Made by a program: the position numbers and the translations under genes. Below are positions 1 to 6,518 of a DNA stretch of 20,056 bases, piece by piece. Position 1 is the first letter of the stretch; each line of letters starts with the position of its first letter. The DNA is from an uncultured Bacilli bacterium (GTDB taxonomy: Bacteria > Bacillota_I > Bacilli_A > RF39 > UBA660), in the NCBI GenBank assembly GCA_944364005.1, contig CALVVW010000027.1, forward strand, positions 1-20,056. The letters are read 5' to 3'. The notes beneath the pieces were generated by a model. It was given only the letters and a program-made list of their open reading frames with translations. It made no database searches and was not told the DNA's origin.

Positions 1-75
1 CATGTTACTATTAAATCAATAAAATCACTTACACTTAGGTAATTAGATGTGCGGACACTTATTATTTCCATTTAT

Positions 76-103
76 AAAAGGATTTCTAATATCCTTTTTT
101 TCT
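76..103 (+). terminator. Intrinsic terminator of an upstream unit
   Basis: An 8-bp stem (AAAAGGAT at 76-83, ATCCTTTT at 91-98) with a 7-nt loop runs into a T-tract. It would end a plus-strand transcript entering from the left. An open frame from position 1 stops at TAA 40-42, so the upstream gene may end there, but only 13 codons are visible, too few to name it. Confidence 0.7.
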
Positions 104-131
104 TTACTTTTTATTTTCTCTTTAGTAAAAT
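103..131 (+). promoter_or_regulatory. Putative promoter of the 53-aa ORF
   Basis: TTTACT (103-108), a 17-nt spacer and TAAAAT (126-131) resemble a vegetative promoter. It lies just after the terminator and only 18 nt before the start codon at 150, so the leader would be about a dozen bases. Confidence 0.5.
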
Positions 132-149
132 ATAGGTGAAGGTGATAGT

Positions 150-311
150 ATGGCAAAATTAAATAATAGTGGTTGGGGTGTTGGAAATATGATAACTTTT
201 TTAATCATTTTTATTTTATTTTTACTTATCATTGCATATTTAGTTTATACTTTTGATCAAGAAGATCCTGAAATTCATATAATAAATGAAGAAATGATAA
301 TTTTTGAGTAA
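150..311 (+). CDS. Small single-span membrane protein, unknown function
   Basis: I do not recognise this 53-residue ORF. The ATG at 150 is preceded by AAGGTGA at 139-145, a good Shine-Dalgarno site, and it ends with TAA at 309-311. The protein has a short polar N-terminus with a glycine-rich stretch (residues 8-12), one strongly hydrophobic segment (about residues 14-33, almost all Ile, Leu, Phe) and an acidic tail (about 34-53) with D36, E38, D39, E41, E47, E48 and E53. It probably sits in the cytoplasmic membrane as a single span; topology is not clear. A terminator and promoter in front, and the str operon promoter starting 5 nt after its stop, make it an independent single-gene unit. The good ribosome binding site and sensible composition favour a real gene. 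Conservation next to rpsL in relatives would settle it. Confidence 0.6.
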   Translation: MAKLNNSGWGVGNMITFLIIFILFLLIIAYLVYTFDQEDPEIHIINEEMIIFE

Positions 312-316
312 TTCTA

Positions 317-345
317 TTGACTTTCAGAATACTTAATGTTATATT
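317..345 (+). promoter_or_regulatory. str operon promoter
   Basis: TTGACT (317-322), a 17-nt spacer and TATATT (340-345) form a near-consensus sigma-A promoter. It begins 5 nt after the stop of the small ORF. The predicted start near 352 gives a leader of about 90 nt before rpsL, far longer than most leaders in this window. Confidence 0.7.
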
Positions 346-364
346 ATATCTGCTGATTAAATAT

Positions 365-390
365 CTTTGCTTTAGGGCAAAGTTTTATTT
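365..390 (+). promoter_or_regulatory. Hairpin in the rpsL leader, possible attenuator
   Basis: CTTTGC (365-370) and GCAAAG (377-382) form a perfect 6-bp stem with a TTTAGG loop, directly followed by TTTTATTT (383-390). This has the shape of a weak intrinsic terminator between the promoter and rpsL. A second small hairpin (TACAC 405-409 with GTGTA 418-422) lies just before the ribosome binding site. Whether either regulates the operon is inference. Confidence 0.4.
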
Positions 391-441
391 AGAAGTGATG
401 ATGATACACCTGGATATGTGTAAAGAAAGGAGATATATTTT

Positions 442-861
442 ATGCCTACAATAAACCAATTAATTCATAATAAGCGTAAACAAAAGGTTAGAAAGAGTAG
501 TGCTCCAGTATTAAATGTTGGATTAAATACTTTAAAAAAGAAAGCAACTAATACTAGCTCTCCTCAAAAACGTGGTGTTTGTACTCGTGTTGGTACTAAA
601 ACACCTAAGAAGCCTAACTCAGCATTACGTAAATATGCTCGTGTTCGTTTATCTAATGGTAAGGAAGTTGATACATACATTCCTGGTATTGGACATAACT
701 TACAAGAACATAGTGTTGTATTAATTCGTGGTGGTCGTGTTAAAGACTTAATCGGAGTTCGTTATCATATTATTCGTGGTACATTAGATACTGCTGGTGT
801 TAAAGATCGTAAACAAGGCCGTAGTAAATATGGTGCTAAAAAACCAAAAGATAGTAAGTAA
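442..861 (+). CDS. rpsL: 30S ribosomal protein S12
   Basis: S12 lies at the decoding centre of the 30S subunit and helps monitor codon-anticodon pairing. The 139-residue length and the near-universal [11 protein letters not shown] block (residues 54-64) identify it. The two lysines linked to streptomycin resistance, K56 and K101, are present, as is D102, equivalent to the Asp that is beta-methylthiolated in E. coli. The usual K-D-L-P-G-V-R-Y-H loop instead reads K-D-L-I-G-V-R-Y-H, with Ile at residue 104 (codon ATC) where Pro is expected. Changes at the matching E. coli residue (P90 in mature numbering) are known to give streptomycin resistance or dependence. The ATG has a strong GAAAGGAG site at 425-432. 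It is the first gene of the str operon, 28 nt before rpsG. Confidence 0.98.
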   Translation: MPTINQLIHNKRKQKVRKSSAPVLNVGLNTLKKKATNTSSPQKRGVCTRVGTKTPKKPNSALRKYARVRLSNGKEVDTYIPGIGHNLQEHSVVLIRGGRVKDLIGVRYHIIRGTLDTAGVKDRKQGRSKYGAKKPKDSK

Positions 862-889
862 TTAGAAATTTTGAAGGGAGGAAGTTACA

Positions 890-1357
890 ATGCGTAAAAG
901 ACGTGCTGTTAAAAGAGACGTATTACCAGATCCAATATATAAGTCAAAAGTTGTTACAAAGTTAATTAATACAGTTATGTTGGATGGTAAAAAAGGTATT
1001 GCTCAAACAATCGTGTATGAAGCATTTGATAAAGTAAAAAATAAAACTGGTAAAGATGCTCTTGAAGTATTTGAAGCCGCTATGGAAAATATTAAACCAC
1101 AACTAGAAGTTAAGAGTCGTCGTGTTGGTGGTTCTAACTATCAAGTACCTATTGAAGTATCGCCAGCGAGAAGTCAAGCTTTAGCTTTAAGATGGCTAAC
1201 TAAATATTCTCGTGACCGTGGTGGTAAGGGAATGGCTGATAATTTAGCTAATGAAATTATAGATGCATCTAATGGTACAGGTGCAGCTGTTAAGAAACGT
1301 GAAGATACTCATAGAATGGCAGAAGCTAATAAGGCTTTCGCTCATTATAGATGGTAG
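890..1357 (+). CDS. rpsG: 30S ribosomal protein S7
   Basis: S7 is the primary assembly protein of the 30S head; it binds the 3' domain of 16S rRNA and contacts E-site tRNA. The 155-residue length matches the family. The central V-K-S-R-R-V-G-G-S block and the C-terminal [21 protein letters not shown] ending are diagnostic. The common V-x-R-P-x-R-R segment reads I-E-V-S-P-A-R-S here, losing two basic residues. The start is fixed by GGGAGG at 876-881. The 28-nt gap from rpsL is too short for the large rpsL-rpsG regulatory structure used by E. coli S7, so any autoregulation must work differently. Second gene of the str operon, 15 nt before fusA. Confidence 0.98.
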   Translation: MRKRRAVKRDVLPDPIYKSKVVTKLINTVMLDGKKGIAQTIVYEAFDKVKNKTGKDALEVFEAAMENIKPQLEVKSRRVGGSNYQVPIEVSPARSQALALRWLTKYSRDRGGKGMADNLANEIIDASNGTGAAVKKREDTHRMAEANKAFAHYRW

Positions 1358-1372
1358 GAAAGGAGTCATTAT

Positions 1373-3442
1373 ATGGCAAGAGATACGTCTTTAGAGAAGA
1401 CAAGAAACTTTGGAATTATGGCTCATATTGATGCAGGTAAAACTACTACTACTGAACGTATTTTGTTCCATGGTGGTAATATCCATAAGATTGGAGAAAC
1501 TCATGATGGAGAATCTCAAATGGACTGGATGGCTCAAGAAAAAGAACGTGGTATCACTATCACTTCTGCAGCTACTACAGTTCATTGGAAAGGATATCGT
1601 TATAATATTATCGATACTCCAGGACACGTAGACTTTACTATTGAAGTTTCTCGTTCATTACGTGTACTTGATGGATCTGTAGCTTTACTAGATGCTCAAG
1701 CAGGTGTTGAACCACAAATGGAAACTGTATGGCGTCAAGCTGATGAGTTTATGGTTCCTAGAATTATTTTTGCGAACAAAATGGGTAAAATGGGTGCTGA
1801 TTTTGCATATAGTATTAAATCAGTGAAAGATCGTTTAGGAGTAAATGTTTGCCCTATTGAATGGCCAATTGGAGCTGAAGATGATTTCCGTGGTGTTATT
1901 GATTTAGTTACTATGAAGGCTATTGAATTTGATGGAAAACCAGAAGAAGATGCTAAGGAAATTGAAATTCCTGCTGATTTAAAATCTTTAGTTGAAGAAA
2001 AACATGCTGAATTAATTGATGCTGTTGCTGAATTTGACGATGAGATGATGGAAGTATATTTAGATGGTGGAGAAGTTAGCGTTGATATGATTAAACGTGC
2101 TATCCGTAATGGATGCCTTGCTACTAAGTTTTTCCCTATGATGTGTGGAGATGCTTTAGGTAATAAGGGTATTAAGCCATTAATGGATGCTGTTATTGAT
2201 TATTTACCAAGTCCTTTAGATGTTGAATCTATCAAGGGTACAGATTTAGATGGTAATGATGCTGTTCGTCATCCTAGTGATAGTGAACCATTCTCAGCTT
2301 TAGCATTTAAAGTTATGACTGATCCTTTTGTTGGACGTTTAACTTTCTTTAGAGTTTATTCTGGTCACTTATCAAGTGGTAGTTATGTATTAAACTCTAC
2401 TAAAGATTCTAAAGAGAGAATTGGTCGTATTCTTCAAATGCATGCTAATAATCGTAAGGAAATTAGCGATGTATATACAGGAGATATTGCTGCTGCTGTT
2501 GGACTTAAGAATACAACTACTGGTGATACTTTATGTGATGAAAAGAAACCTATTATTTTGGAAAGTTTAGTAGTTCCTGAACCAGTTATTCAATTAGCTG
2601 TTGAACCTAAATCTAAAGCTGATCAAGATAAAATGGCATTAGCATTACAAAAGTTAGCTGAAGAAGATCCAACATTTAAAGTTCATACTGATCATGAAAC
2701 TGGTCAAACAGTTATCGCTGGTATGGGTGAGTTACACTTAGATGTATTAGTAGATCGTATGAAACGTGAGTTTAATGTTGAAGCAAATGTTGGTGCTCCA
2801 CAAGTTGCTTATCGTGAAACAATTAAACAAGCAGGAGATTGTGAAGGTAAGTATATTAAACAATCTGGTGGACGTGGACAATATGGACATGTCTGGGTTA
2901 AGTTTGAACCAAATCCAGATAAAGGTTATGAATTTGTTGACCAAATCGTTGGTGGTGTTGTTCCTCGTGAATACATTCCAGTTGTTGACAAAGGATTACA
3001 AGAAGCTATGCAAACAGGTATTTTAGCAGGATATCCTATGATTGATGTTAAATGTACTTTATTTGATGGTAGCTATCATGATGTTGACTCTAATGAAATG
3101 GCATTCAAGATTGCTGCTAGTATGGCTTTAAAAGAAGCTAAGAATAAATGTAAACCTGTTTTACTTGAACCAATTATGAAAGTTGATGTTACTACACCAG
3201 ATGAATATTTTGGTAATGTCATGGGTGATTTAACAAGCCGTCGTGGTCGTCCATTAGGACAAGAAAGTCAAGGAAATGCTGTTAAATTAAGCGCTATGGT
3301 TCCACTTGCTGAAATGTTTGGTTATGCAACTAATCTTCGTTCTAATACACAAGGTCGTGCAACATTCGTTATGTTCTTCGATCACTATGAAGAAGTTCCA
3401 AAAAATATTTCTGATGAAATTATTAAAAAGAGTGGAAATTAA
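1373..3442 (+). CDS. fusA: Elongation factor G with atypical G4 and G5 motifs
   Basis: EF-G is the GTPase that moves tRNAs and mRNA through the ribosome and, with RRF, splits post-termination ribosomes. The 689-residue length and all five domains fit. Normal motifs are the P-loop A-H-I-D-A-G-K-T-T (17-25), switch [12 protein letters not shown] (59-69), D-T-P-G-H-V-D (81-87) and the domain [10 protein letters not shown] loop. Two nucleotide-base contacts are unusual. The G4 motif is N135-K136-M137-G138 instead of NKMD, and the G5 motif is G259-D260-A261-L262 instead of G-S-A-L. The rest of the protein is highly conserved and lacks frameshifts, so it appears functional. It lies between rpsG and tuf, the position of the housekeeping copy. 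GGAAAGGAG upstream (1358-1366) sets the start. GTP specificity with this pair of changes is unproven. Confidence 0.96.
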   Translation: MARDTSLEKTRNFGIMAHIDAGKTTTTERILFHGGNIHKIGETHDGESQMDWMAQEKERGITITSAATTVHWKGYRYNIIDTPGHVDFTIEVSRSLRVLDGSVALLDAQAGVEPQMETVWRQADEFMVPRIIFANKMGKMGADFAYSIKSVKDRLGVNVCPIEWPIGAEDDFRGVIDLVTMKAIEFDGKPEEDAKEIEIPADLKSLVEEKHAELIDAVAEFDDEMMEVYLDGGEVSVDMIKRAIRNGCLATKFFPMMCGDALGNKGIKPLMDAVIDYLPSPLDVESIKGTDLDGNDAVRHPSDSEPFSALAFKVMTDPFVGRLTFFRVYSGHLSSGSYVLNSTKDSKERIGRILQMHANNRKEISDVYTGDIAAAVGLKNTTTGDTLCDEKKPIILESLVVPEPVIQLAVEPKSKADQDKMALALQKLAEEDPTFKVHTDHETGQTVIAGMGELHLDVLVDRMKREFNVEANVGAPQVAYRETIKQAGDCEGKYIKQSGGRGQYGHVWVKFEPNPDKGYEFVDQIVGGVVPREYIPVVDKGLQEAMQTGILAGYPMIDVKCTLFDGSYHDVDSNEMAFKIAASMALKEAKNKCKPVLLEPIMKVDVTTPDEYFGNVMGDLTSRRGRPLGQESQGNAVKLSAMVPLAEMFGYATNLRSNTQGRATFVMFFDHYEEVPKNISDEIIKKSGN

Positions 3443-3462
3443 TTAAAAGTGTATCAAAATAG

Positions 3463-3491
3463 TTGAAAATCTTTCAATTATTAGATAAAAT
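3463..3491 (+). promoter_or_regulatory. Internal promoter of tuf
   Basis: TTGAAA (3463-3468), a 17-nt spacer and TAAAAT (3486-3491) give a good sigma-A promoter in the 83-nt fusA-tuf gap. TTGAAA also forms a small inverted repeat with TTTCAA at 3472-3477. A separate promoter would let tuf be expressed above the rest of the operon; that is inference. Confidence 0.6.
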
Positions 3492-3525
3492 ATATTTTGT
3501 AAATGAAAAAGGAGGAAATTATAAT

Positions 3526-4710
3526 ATGGCAAAAGAAAAATTTGATCGTTCAAAACCACATGTTAACATTGGTACAATTGGACACGTAGATCATGGTAAA
3601 ACTACTTTAACTGCTGCTATTAGTAAAGTTTTAGCTGGTAAAAACGGTAATGAAGCTGTTGATTTCGCTAATATCGATAAAGCACCAGAAGAAAGAGAAC
3701 GTGGTATTACAATTAATACTGCACACATCGAATATAGTACAGAAAAGAGACATTATGCTCATGTTGACTGTCCAGGACATGCTGACTATGTTAAGAACAT
3801 GATTACTGGTGCAGCTCAAATGGATGGTGCTATCTTAGTTATTGCTGCTACAGATGGACCTATGGCACAAACTCGTGAACATATCTTACTTGCTCGTCAA
3901 GTTGGAGTACCTAAAATGGTTGTATTCATGAATAAATGTGATATGGTTGACGATCCAGAATTATTAGATTTAGTAGAAATGGAAATTCGTGACTTATTAA
4001 ATGAATATGGTTACGAAGGAGATGAAACTCCAATCATCCGTGGTTCTGCTCTTAAAGCTCTTGAAGGAGATCCTCAATGGGTAGAGAAGATTAACGAATT
4101 AATGGATGCTGTTGATACTTGGATTCCAACTCCTGAGAGAGATAATGACAAACCTTTCTTAATGAGTATCGAAGATGTATTTACAATTACTGGACGTGGT
4201 ACAGTTGTTACTGGTCGTGTTGAACGTGGTACATTAAAACTTAATGATGAAGTTGAAATCGTTGGTATTAAACCTACTAAGAAGACTGTTGTTACTGGAA
4301 TTGAAATGTTCCGTAAACAATTAGATTATGCTGAAGCTGGAGATAATGCTGGAGTATTATTACGTGGTATTTCTCGTGAAGAAGTTGAACGTGGACAAGT
4401 TCTTGCTAAACCAGGAAGTGTTACACCTCATCATAAATTCAAAGCTGCAGTATATGTATTAAGTAAAGAAGAAGGTGGACGTCATACTCCATTCTTCGCA
4501 AACTATCGTCCTCAGTTCTATTTCAGAACTACAGACGTAACTGGTGTTATTTCATTACCTGAAGGTGTTGAAATGGTAATGCCAGGTGATAACGTTAATA
4601 TTGAAGTTGAATTAATTCACTCAATCGCACTTGAACAAGGAACTAAATTCTCTATTCGTGAGGGTGGACGTACTGTTGGTGCTGGTAACGTTACTGAAAT
4701 CGTTGAATAA
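3526..4710 (+). CDS. tuf: Elongation factor Tu
   Basis: EF-Tu delivers aminoacyl-tRNA to the ribosomal A site as a GTP complex. The chosen ATG at 3526 gives 394 residues, the family's usual length, and follows AAAAAGGAGG at 3506-3515. A TTG further upstream at 3463 is in frame but lies within the promoter and would add 21 unrelated residues. Motifs are G-H-V-D-H-G-K-T (19-26), R-G-I-T-I-N (59-64), D-C-P-G-H (81-85), the intact N-K-C-D (136-139) and S-A-L-K. Its G4 is canonical, unlike that of fusA next door. [10 protein letters not shown] has Ala where most bacteria have Pro. Domains II and III are complete. It is the last gene of the str operon, followed 8 nt later by a strong terminator. 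Confidence 0.98.
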   Translation: MAKEKFDRSKPHVNIGTIGHVDHGKTTLTAAISKVLAGKNGNEAVDFANIDKAPEERERGITINTAHIEYSTEKRHYAHVDCPGHADYVKNMITGAAQMDGAILVIAATDGPMAQTREHILLARQVGVPKMVVFMNKCDMVDDPELLDLVEMEIRDLLNEYGYEGDETPIIRGSALKALEGDPQWVEKINELMDAVDTWIPTPERDNDKPFLMSIEDVFTITGRGTVVTGRVERGTLKLNDEVEIVGIKPTKKTVVTGIEMFRKQLDYAEAGDNAGVLLRGISREEVERGQVLAKPGSVTPHHKFKAAVYVLSKEEGGRHTPFFANYRPQFYFRTTDVTGVISLPEGVEMVMPGDNVNIEVELIHSIALEQGTKFSIREGGRTVGAGNVTEIVE

Positions 4711-4718
4711 TGATGATG

Positions 4719-4743
4719 AAAAGAACCATAAGGTTCTTTTTTT
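4719..4743 (+). terminator. Intrinsic terminator of the str operon
   Basis: A 9-bp stem (AAAAGAACC 4719-4727, GGTTCTTTT 4732-4740) with an ATAA loop is followed by continuing T residues, 8 nt after the tuf stop. Confidence 0.9.
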
Positions 4744-4748
4744 GTGTA

Positions 4749-4773
4749 TAAAAAAAAGCGTTATTTAACGCTT
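4749..4773 (-). terminator. Intrinsic terminator of the minus-strand femX unit
   Basis: AAGCGTT (4756-4762) and AACGCTT (4767-4773) pair around a 4-nt loop. On the minus strand the hairpin is followed by a run of T (A-tract at 4750-4757 on plus). The stop codon of the 4765-5145 gene lies inside the hairpin. It sits 5 nt from the tuf terminator, so two convergent units end back to back. Confidence 0.8.
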
Positions 4774-5145
4774 CAAATTATTTAGGTTTTTGTGTAGGGC
4801 TTTTACTTTCCATCCTTCTAATTCATCTAGGTATGGTTCATAATAGTCATTTAAAACATAAGTATCTTTTCTAAAATAAAATGCAAAAGCTATTTCTGCA
4901 AAGGAATTAGGTCCTATATAGTTTTCAATACCATTTTTAGTGGCGTTTACTATTAATACAATTTCATTGTTTGGATTGCTAATTCTATCAAAATGAGCAC
5001 GTGATGCAATTTCTTTTGGTAGACCTTGCATACATTCGACTGGAAGTAGGACTTCATAATCTCTTTTTTCTAATTCATCTTTTATCTTTATGATTTCATC
5101 TTTTACTTTCATGCTACCGCAAAGTACAATTTTAGTTTTTTTCAT
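4765..5145 (-). CDS. Nucleoside 2-deoxyribosyltransferase-like small protein
   Basis: A 126-residue protein with the look of the nucleoside 2-deoxyribosyltransferase-like Rossmann fold. It has an N-terminal strand ending in C-G-S (9-11), a hydrophobic strand E-I-V-L-I-V-N (61-67), and a G-P-N-S-x-x-E-I-A-F-A helix (78-88) in which E84 matches the position of the catalytic nucleophile Glu in that family. The active members exchange bases on deoxynucleosides, but many relatives of this size are uncharacterised, so activity is unproven. GAGGT upstream provides a modest ribosome binding site. Its start lies 13 nt downstream of the FemABX gene, so the two are co-transcribed. I see no direct functional link to cell-wall synthesis. 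The stop codon is part of the terminator hairpin. Confidence 0.75.
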   Translation of the reverse strand: MKKTKIVLCGSMKVKDEIIKIKDELEKRDYEVLLPVECMQGLPKEIASRAHFDRISNPNNEIVLIVNATKNGIENYIGPNSFAEIAFAFYFRKDTYVLNDYYEPYLDELEGWKVKALHKNLNNLKR

Positions 5146-5158
5146 AGGTTACCTCTTT

Positions 5159-6400
5159 CTATTTGTTCTTTCCTAGACTTTTATATAAATTATAAGTAAA
5201 GTTATTCAATATAATATCAAATTCTCCAATATATTCTGTAATAATAGAATTAAAACCTAATTTCATTTCGTTTAGTCCACTGAACTTATTTCTTCTTTCA
5301 AATTCTCCTACGATGGCGTTTAGATTTAAGTATTTTAAATGCTCTTTATTATAATCATCTATCATTCGCCATTTTAATAGGTATCCTGGATTTAAATTAG
5401 AATATTTGGTATCAAACCCGTCCATATATAAAAATGCAGAATTATCATATTTAATTACAATTGCACCAGCTACAATTAGTCCTTCTGGATACTGCTTTAG
5501 TAATTCTGTTGCTTGTACCATACTATTTTTATAGGTATTTAATAATTTGTCTGACTCCATTTTTTTATTTAATAGACCGTTTTTTAATTTAGGCGAGGTA
5601 TTTATATCTTGAATTTTTTCTGCTATCTGATCATTTCTTTCCATTTCTCTTTCGTAGGCACGTCTGCTATTAATTACATAGATTTCTGTATTTATTTTAG
5701 CATAATATACTTCGGCATCGTCTCCATAGTTACTAATTAATTCTCTATAGAACTCAATTGGTTTGGGAGATTTTCTTTTTATAAAATTATATAAAACATT
5801 AATGTTTTTACTTGGCTCTTTATAACATTCGATTCCTGAATTAGCAGCTTTTCTTATCTTATGTCTTGTCCTCTTATCAAAACTATTAAATATTGTTCTT
5901 ATATCTTTGTTTAAAAGTACTAAAGCTTCCCAACGTGGTTTTTCTCCTTCAAAAAATAATGTTTTTCCTTGATGAATAAAGCCAGCACTTTCTAAATTAG
6001 CCGTAATTAAATTAATTTGATTGTTGAAGTTCATGATATTTCCTTCATGATCTCGTACTGTTGTGGGAATATATGGATCTATTTTTAGAAGCATAAATCC
6101 TTGTTTTCCTAATATTTTTTTTAGTTTTTCTGCTAATTCTTTTACTTGATTAGGATTTTCATAATTAAATAGTATTCCTCTAGGAGCATAAGCAATTTTA
6201 TGTCCCATAAATACTTCTTTATATATGATTAAAGAGGCGCCAATTAATGTATTGGTATCGTCAGTGATTCCTAAAAAATGGACATTAAAACCGAATTTTA
6301 TCATGGTGTTTCCATATACTGATGTCTGGTAATAATTACGATAACGATGTGTTTTTGCATATCTATCAAATTGTTCTGGGCTGATAGTTACTATTTTCAT
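5159..6400 (-). CDS. FemABX family peptidoglycan bridge aminoacyltransferase
   Basis: Members of this family use aminoacyl-tRNA to add amino acids to the peptide stem of lipid-linked peptidoglycan precursors on the cytoplasmic side of the membrane. The 413-residue length fits FemA/FemX/MurM. The first GNAT-like half contains the typical Y-A-P-R-G-I (71-76). The second half contains a charged antiparallel coiled-coil segment (about 245-302), the arm found in FemA-type enzymes, followed by the closing GNAT core with G-F-D-x-K-Y-S-N-L-N-P-G-Y-L-L-K-W. Which amino acid is added cannot be read from sequence. The start has AGGAG 8 nt upstream and its own promoter. It heads a two-gene unit with the deoxyribosyltransferase-like gene and is divergent from murD, another peptidoglycan gene. 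Confidence 0.9.
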   Translation of the reverse strand: MKIVTISPEQFDRYAKTHRYRNYYQTSVYGNTMIKFGFNVHFLGITDDTNTLIGASLIIYKEVFMGHKIAYAPRGILFNYENPNQVKELAEKLKKILGKQGFMLLKIDPYIPTTVRDHEGNIMNFNNQINLITANLESAGFIHQGKTLFFEGEKPRWEALVLLNKDIRTIFNSFDKRTRHKIRKAANSGIECYKEPSKNINVLYNFIKRKSPKPIEFYRELISNYGDDAEVYYAKINTEIYVINSRRAYEREMERNDQIAEKIQDINTSPKLKNGLLNKKMESDKLLNTYKNSMVQATELLKQYPEGLIVAGAIVIKYDNSAFLYMDGFDTKYSNLNPGYLLKWRMIDDYNKEHLKYLNLNAIVGEFERRNKFSGLNEMKLGFNSIITEYIGEFDIILNNFTYNLYKSLGKNK

Positions 6401-6424
6401 AGACGCGTCTCCTATTCTTTGTTC

Positions 6425-6454
6425 ATTATATCATATTATACTGAAATCTTTCAA
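6425..6454 (-). promoter_or_regulatory. Promoter of the FemABX unit
   Basis: On the minus strand TTGAAA (plus 6449-6454), an 18-nt spacer and a consensus TATAAT (plus 6425-6430) precede the gene. A second TATAAT-like sequence lies within the spacer. Confidence 0.65.
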
Positions 6455-6474
6455 TATATAGCGTCTAATTTCAG

Positions 6475-6503
6475 TGGTCAAATTTGGGCTTTTATAGTAT
6501 ACT
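6475..6503 (+). promoter_or_regulatory. Putative murD promoter
   Basis: TGGTCA (6475-6480), a 17-nt spacer and TATACT (6498-6503) lie directly before the GTGGTGAT ribosome binding site. The -10 box ends 15 nt before the ATG, so the leader would be only about 9 nt. Confidence 0.5.
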
Positions 6504-6518
6504 TATAGTGGTGATATT

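Noticed and set aside
1..42. Fragment of an upstream gene ending at TAA 40-42
   Set aside because: Only 13 codons are visible and they match no family I recognise, so I did not list it as a gene.
398..454. Possible leader peptide starting ATG-ATG in the rpsL leader
   Set aside because: It lacks a ribosome binding site and runs through the rpsL start to a stop at 452; no codon pattern suggests translation attenuation.
1775..1792. The EF-G G4 change as a slip from the tandem repeat AAAATGGGT
   Set aside because: The 9-base repeat (1779-1796 region) is in frame and the protein length is normal; a plain GAT to GGT change explains it, and the independent two-base change in G5 argues against an artefact.
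3463..3525. Upstream in-frame TTG start that would extend EF-Tu by 21 residues
   Set aside because: It falls in the -35 box, has no ribosome binding site, and the extension does not resemble EF-Tu. ATG at 3526 has a strong site and gives the normal length.
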